Of a stretch of DNA of 64,000 bases, positions 61,484 to 64,000 are shown one piece after another. Location of the stretch: the NCBI RefSeq assembly GCF_025751555.1, contig NZ_JAOWLB010000003.1:124001-188000 (forward strand), given 5' to 3'. Each line of letters starts with the position of its first letter. Positions within the stretch are counted from its first letter, which is position 1. Source of the DNA: Ruegeria aquimaris (lineage in GTDB: Bacteria; Pseudomonadota; Alphaproteobacteria; Rhodobacterales; Rhodobacteraceae). The notes below the pieces were generated by a model. It was not told where the DNA came from and ran no database searches. It worked only from the letters and a program-made list of their open reading frames with translations. The position numbers and the translations under genes were made by a program.

Positions 61484-62371
61484 ATGAATGACACAAATGT
61501 ATCATCCGCAGTTCTGAGCCGCCTCGCCGAGGAGTGGGACACCCTGACGCCCGAAGCGCAGAAGGCCGCCCGTTATGTGCTGGAAAACCCCGCCGACGTG
61601 GGGGTCTCCACCGTGCGCGAGATCGCCGAGGCGGCCAATGTGAAGCCCAACACCTTTGTCCGCATGGCGCGGCAGGTGGGCTTTGACGGATACGAGGATT
61701 TCCGCGCGCCCTTCCGCGACGCGATCCGGCGCGGCACGGCAAGCTTTCCCGACCGGGCGCGCTGGTTGCAGGATATCGGCCGCTCGGGCGAATTGGGCGG
61801 GCTTTATGCCGACATGGTGGGCGCCGCGATCCGCAATATCGAGGAGACCTTTGCCGGGATCGACGCCGAGGCGCTGCGCGCTGCGGGCGAGGTGATCTGG
61901 GGCAGCCGACAGGTGTTCACATTGGGCGTTGGCGTCATGAATGCGAACGCGCGCAACTTCACCTATCTCGCCTCGACCGGCATGAAACAGTTTCTCGCCA
62001 TCCCGCAGCCCGGCTCGAACGCGGTCGATGATCTGGCCTGGGCCGATAGCCAGGACGTGCTGATCGCGATGACCTGCAAACCTTACCGAACCGAGGTGAT
62101 CGAGGCGGTGAAACTGGCCCGAGACCAGGGGCTGACCATCATCGGCATCTCGGACAGCCGCGCGAGCCCGGTCATCATGATGGCTGATCACCCCTTTGTA
62201 GTGGCCGCCGATACGCCGCAGTTCTTTCCATCATCGGTTTCCACCATCGCCCTGCTCGAGACGCTCCTGTCCTTTGTCATCGCTTCGGCCAGCGACGAGA
62301 TCGTCGAGCGGGTCGAGAAGTTTCACCTGCGCCGCCACCGGCTTGGCCTTTATGCAGAGGATCGTGAATGA
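61484..62371 (+). CDS. RpiR family transcriptional regulator
   Basis: 295 residues from the ATG at 61484. The N-terminal helix-turn-helix is LTPEAQKAARYVLENPADVGVS, then TVREIAEAANVKPNTFVRMAR. The C-terminal SIS domain has VFTLGVGVMNANARNF near 150 and VLIAMTCKPYRTEV near 190. RpiR proteins usually sense phosphosugars, but in Rhodobacterales they also control betaine-like catabolism. It overlaps the Rieske gene by ATGA. It sits at the divergent promoter of the demethylase genes and is their likely regulator. Confidence 0.88.
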   Translation: MNDTNVSSAVLSRLAEEWDTLTPEAQKAARYVLENPADVGVSTVREIAEAANVKPNTFVRMARQVGFDGYEDFRAPFRDAIRRGTASFPDRARWLQDIGRSGELGGLYADMVGAAIRNIEETFAGIDAEALRAAGEVIWGSRQVFTLGVGVMNANARNFTYLASTGMKQFLAIPQPGSNAVDDLAWADSQDVLIAMTCKPYRTEVIEAVKLARDQGLTIIGISDSRASPVIMMADHPFVVAADTPQFFPSSVSTIALLETLLSFVIASASDEIVERVEKFHLRRHRLGLYAEDRE

Positions 62372-63456
62372 CTGCTCCGCTCACGCGCTCGCTGGACGCG
62401 CGCTATTACACCGATCCGGAGATCTATGCGCAGGAGAAGCAGGGGCTTCTGGCGCGCACCTGGCAATTTGCCGGTCATGTCAGCCAGGTCCGGAACACCG
62501 GCGATTACTTTGCTTTCGAGATCGCGGGCGAGAACCTTTTCTGTATTCGCGGGCGTGACGGCGCGCTGCGGACATTCTACAACGTCTGCCAGCACCGGGC
62601 GCATGAGATGGTCACCGGCAGCGGTAATACCCGCGTGGTGGTCTGCCCCTATCACGCCTGGACCTATGAGCTGACCGGCGAATTGCGCGCCGGGCCGAAC
62701 ACCAAGGCGGTGCCGGGGTTCGAGCGGTCCGAGATCTGTTTGACCCCGGTGCGGACCGAGCTGTTCCACGGGTTCATCTTCGTCAATCTCGACGAAAATG
62801 CCGCCCCGATGGACGATTGGTACCCCGGCGTGCGTGACGAATTGGCGGATTTTGTGCCGCATGTGGATGCGCTGGAACCGCTGGAATGGGTCGAGATCCC
62901 GGAAGCCTGCAACTGGAAGGTCTCGGTCGAGAACTACTCGGAATGCTATCACTGCCCGACAAACCACCCGACCTTTGCCACCGGTGTCGTCAAACCCGAG
63001 ACCTATGACATTCAGCCCTCGCCAACCGGCTATGTCCTGCGCCATGTGACCGAATGCCAGAGCCTGGACCGGATGACCTATCCCATCGACCTGAATGTGC
63101 CGCATGCGGGCGACTACCGGTCGTGGTTCCTGTGGCCGATGTTCTCGTTCCAGTGCTATCCGGGCAATGTTCTGAACACCTATCACTGGCGCGCGACGGA
63201 CGTGGACCGCTGCACCGTCTGGCGCGGCTGGTACACGGTCGGTGGCGTCGATGACGATGTAATCCGGCGGCTTGCGATACAGGACCGCCAGACCACGGTC
63301 GAGGAGGATATCCGGCTGGTCGAGTCGGTGCATCGCGGACTGAAATCGCGCGGCTACCGGCCCGGCCCGCTGGTGCTGGACCCCGCCTGTGGCGTGATGT
63401 CGGAACATTCGATCGCCAAGCTGCAACACTGGATGCGCGAAGCGGTCGAGGTCTGA
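62368..63456 (+). CDS. Rieske non-heme iron oxygenase, betaine demethylase type
   Basis: 362 residues. The Rieske cluster ligands are C74-x-H76 (NVCQHRAHE) and C93-x-x-H96 (VVCPYHAWTYEL). The mononuclear iron site is in SVENYSECYHCPTNHPTF, with two His (195 and 200) and the bridging Glu-192. Length, the absence of a small subunit and the sequence around the iron site are like GbcA glycine-betaine and stachydrine demethylases. It would oxidatively remove a methyl group from a quaternary ammonium. Its reductase is not in the window. Confidence 0.9.
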   Translation: MTAPLTRSLDARYYTDPEIYAQEKQGLLARTWQFAGHVSQVRNTGDYFAFEIAGENLFCIRGRDGALRTFYNVCQHRAHEMVTGSGNTRVVVCPYHAWTYELTGELRAGPNTKAVPGFERSEICLTPVRTELFHGFIFVNLDENAAPMDDWYPGVRDELADFVPHVDALEPLEWVEIPEACNWKVSVENYSECYHCPTNHPTFATGVVKPETYDIQPSPTGYVLRHVTECQSLDRMTYPIDLNVPHAGDYRSWFLWPMFSFQCYPGNVLNTYHWRATDVDRCTVWRGWYTVGGVDDDVIRRLAIQDRQTTVEEDIRLVESVHRGLKSRGYRPGPLVLDPACGVMSEHSIAKLQHWMREAVEV

Positions 63457-63460
63457 GCAG

Positions 63461-63507
63461 ACAAATTTTTGGAAAAATTTGTCCCAAAATCTTGCTAAAA
63501 TTTTGGG
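63461..63507. other. Two adjacent AT-rich perfect palindromes
   Basis: ACAAATTTTT and AAAAATTTGT around GG (63461-63482) are followed at once by CCCAAAAT and ATTTTGGG around a nine-base loop (63483-63507). They fill the gap between the Rieske gene and the next gene. They may be mRNA processing sites or a repeat element. Confidence 0.5.
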
Positions 63508-63541
63508 GTCGGCGCTGGATCGACACGATTTGGAGGACTGG

Positions 63542-63934
63542 ATGACCGGAATTTTTGACGAGGACTTGTTCCTCAAGGGCCTGGCGCAACGCAAGGGTAC
63601 GCTTGGCGCGGAATATGTCGAACGCAACCTCGCCGCCGCCGATGATTTCACCCGTCCGTTTCAAGAGGCGATGACCGCCTGGTGCTGGGGGTTCGGCTGG
63701 GGTGACGATGTGATCGAGCCCAAGACCCGCTCGATGATGAACCTTGCCATGATCGGCGCTCTCGGCAAGATGCACGAATGGGAAATCCATTGCCGGGGTG
63801 CGCTGAACAACGGGGTGAGCAAGGACGAGATCCGGTCCATCATCCATGTTGTCGGCATCTATTGCGGGGTACCGCAGGCGCTGGAGTGTTTCCGGGTGGC
63901 GCGCAAGGTTTTGGAAGAGGCCGGTCAGATCTGA
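63542..63934 (+). CDS. Carboxymuconolactone decarboxylase family protein
   Basis: 130 residues from the ATG at 63542, with GGAGGACTGG upstream. The motif EWEIHCRGALNNGVSKDEIRSII near residue 80-102 is typical of the gamma-carboxymuconolactone decarboxylase/AhpD fold, with the catalytic His region H-x-R-G-A-L-N-N-G. There is no CxxC, so it is not a peroxidase of the AhpD type. It lies 85 bases after the Rieske gene and belongs to that transcript. Its reaction here is unknown; a ring-opening or decarboxylation step late in the pathway is possible. Confidence 0.8.
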   Translation: MTGIFDEDLFLKGLAQRKGTLGAEYVERNLAAADDFTRPFQEAMTAWCWGFGWGDDVIEPKTRSMMNLAMIGALGKMHEWEIHCRGALNNGVSKDEIRSIIHVVGIYCGVPQALECFRVARKVLEEAGQI

Positions 63935-63953
63935 TCCGGCGCATGTTCACCGC

Positions 63954-63984
63954 AAGGGCCCTGTCAACGGGCCCTTTTCCTTTT
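63954..63984 (+). terminator. Rho-independent terminator
   Basis: AAGGGCCC and GGGCCCTT are perfect arms with loop TGTCAAC, followed by a T-rich tail, 20 bases after the stop of the last gene. The clearest intrinsic terminator in the window. The remaining bases to 64000 show nothing else. Confidence 0.75.
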
Positions 63985-64000
63985 CAGACCCAATTATGTT

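Noticed and set aside
58958-63456. Reading the Rieske and FAD/GcvT pair simply as glycine-betaine degradation
   Set aside because: The enolase-superfamily enzyme and aminotransferase make no sense for glycine betaine, which has no stereocentre. A chiral methylated amino acid is a better fit.
1-64000. tRNA, rRNA, insertion sequences, integrases, phage genes or CRISPR arrays
   Set aside because: Looked for by eye in all gaps and found none. Boundaries of a genomic island are not visible.

Overview
The window reads as chromosomal DNA of a Rhodobacterales (Roseobacter-type) alphaproteobacterium. It is high-GC and densely packed, with many ATGA-overlap operons. It carries a DUF1127 protein, a tripartite tricarboxylate (TctABC) transporter and a fused indolepyruvate ferredoxin oxidoreductase. 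A short intergenic element, with a TTTCTGGTC part and an ACTCCCGCCGGAGGC part, recurs behind several genes; I associate it with this group. I see no tRNA, rRNA, IS element, phage gene or CRISPR array.

Layout. 1-3.8 kb: the end of an acyl-CoA carboxylase gene, an AtuA-like protein, a divergent TetR regulator and an acyl-CoA dehydrogenase, probably for branched or isoprenoid acyl-CoA catabolism. 3.9-17.5 kb: a small ABC-type ATPase, an ABC exporter with a degenerate nucleotide-binding domain and a C-terminal cyclic-nucleotide-binding domain, a DUF3307 membrane protein, and a three-gene operon (LysM/FecR protein, 15-repeat PKD protein, sensor adenylate/guanylate cyclase). I read this as a cell-surface cyclic-nucleotide signalling module. 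17.7-26.9 kb: Lrp and indolepyruvate oxidoreductase, phosphoglycolate phosphatase, thioesterase, an orphan DgoK, a beta-barrel protein, DUF1254 and AraC. 26.9-31.7 kb: phosphonate uptake (phnC, phnD, phnE1, phnE2) with a hexapeptide transferase but no C-P lyase. 31.7-36.5 kb: two LysR regulators, an SDR, rpe and an FkbM methyltransferase.

36.5-49.1 kb: an IclR regulator, a TctCBA transporter and a seven-gene beta-oxidation operon. The gene set matches the pim operon for pimelate and other dicarboxylic acids. The bifunctional hydratase/dehydrogenase, thiolase, paired dehydrogenases, thioesterase, hydratase and CoA ligase would take an imported acid to acetyl-CoA.

49.2-56.4 kb: a P450, glutamine-synthetase-like ligase and ferredoxin operon divergent from a class I amidotransferase. 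This is the gene set expected for oxidising an amine held as its gamma-glutamyl amide. It is followed by a GntR regulator, a Tat-exported cyclase-family hydrolase with an AhpD-like protein, a diheme cytochrome c and DUF1127. 56.4-64 kb: a class III aminotransferase, an enolase-superfamily epimerase or dehydratase and an FAD/GcvT demethylase, divergent from an RpiR regulator, a Rieske oxygenase and a carboxymuconolactone-decarboxylase-like protein. This looks like catabolism of a betaine or N-methylated amino acid.

The two loci I find most interesting are the cyclic-nucleotide/pseudo-ABC/PKD module at 4.8-17.5 kb and the P450/GS-like/amidotransferase locus at 49.2-52.9 kb. Functions rest on reading motifs by eye; no database search was possible.
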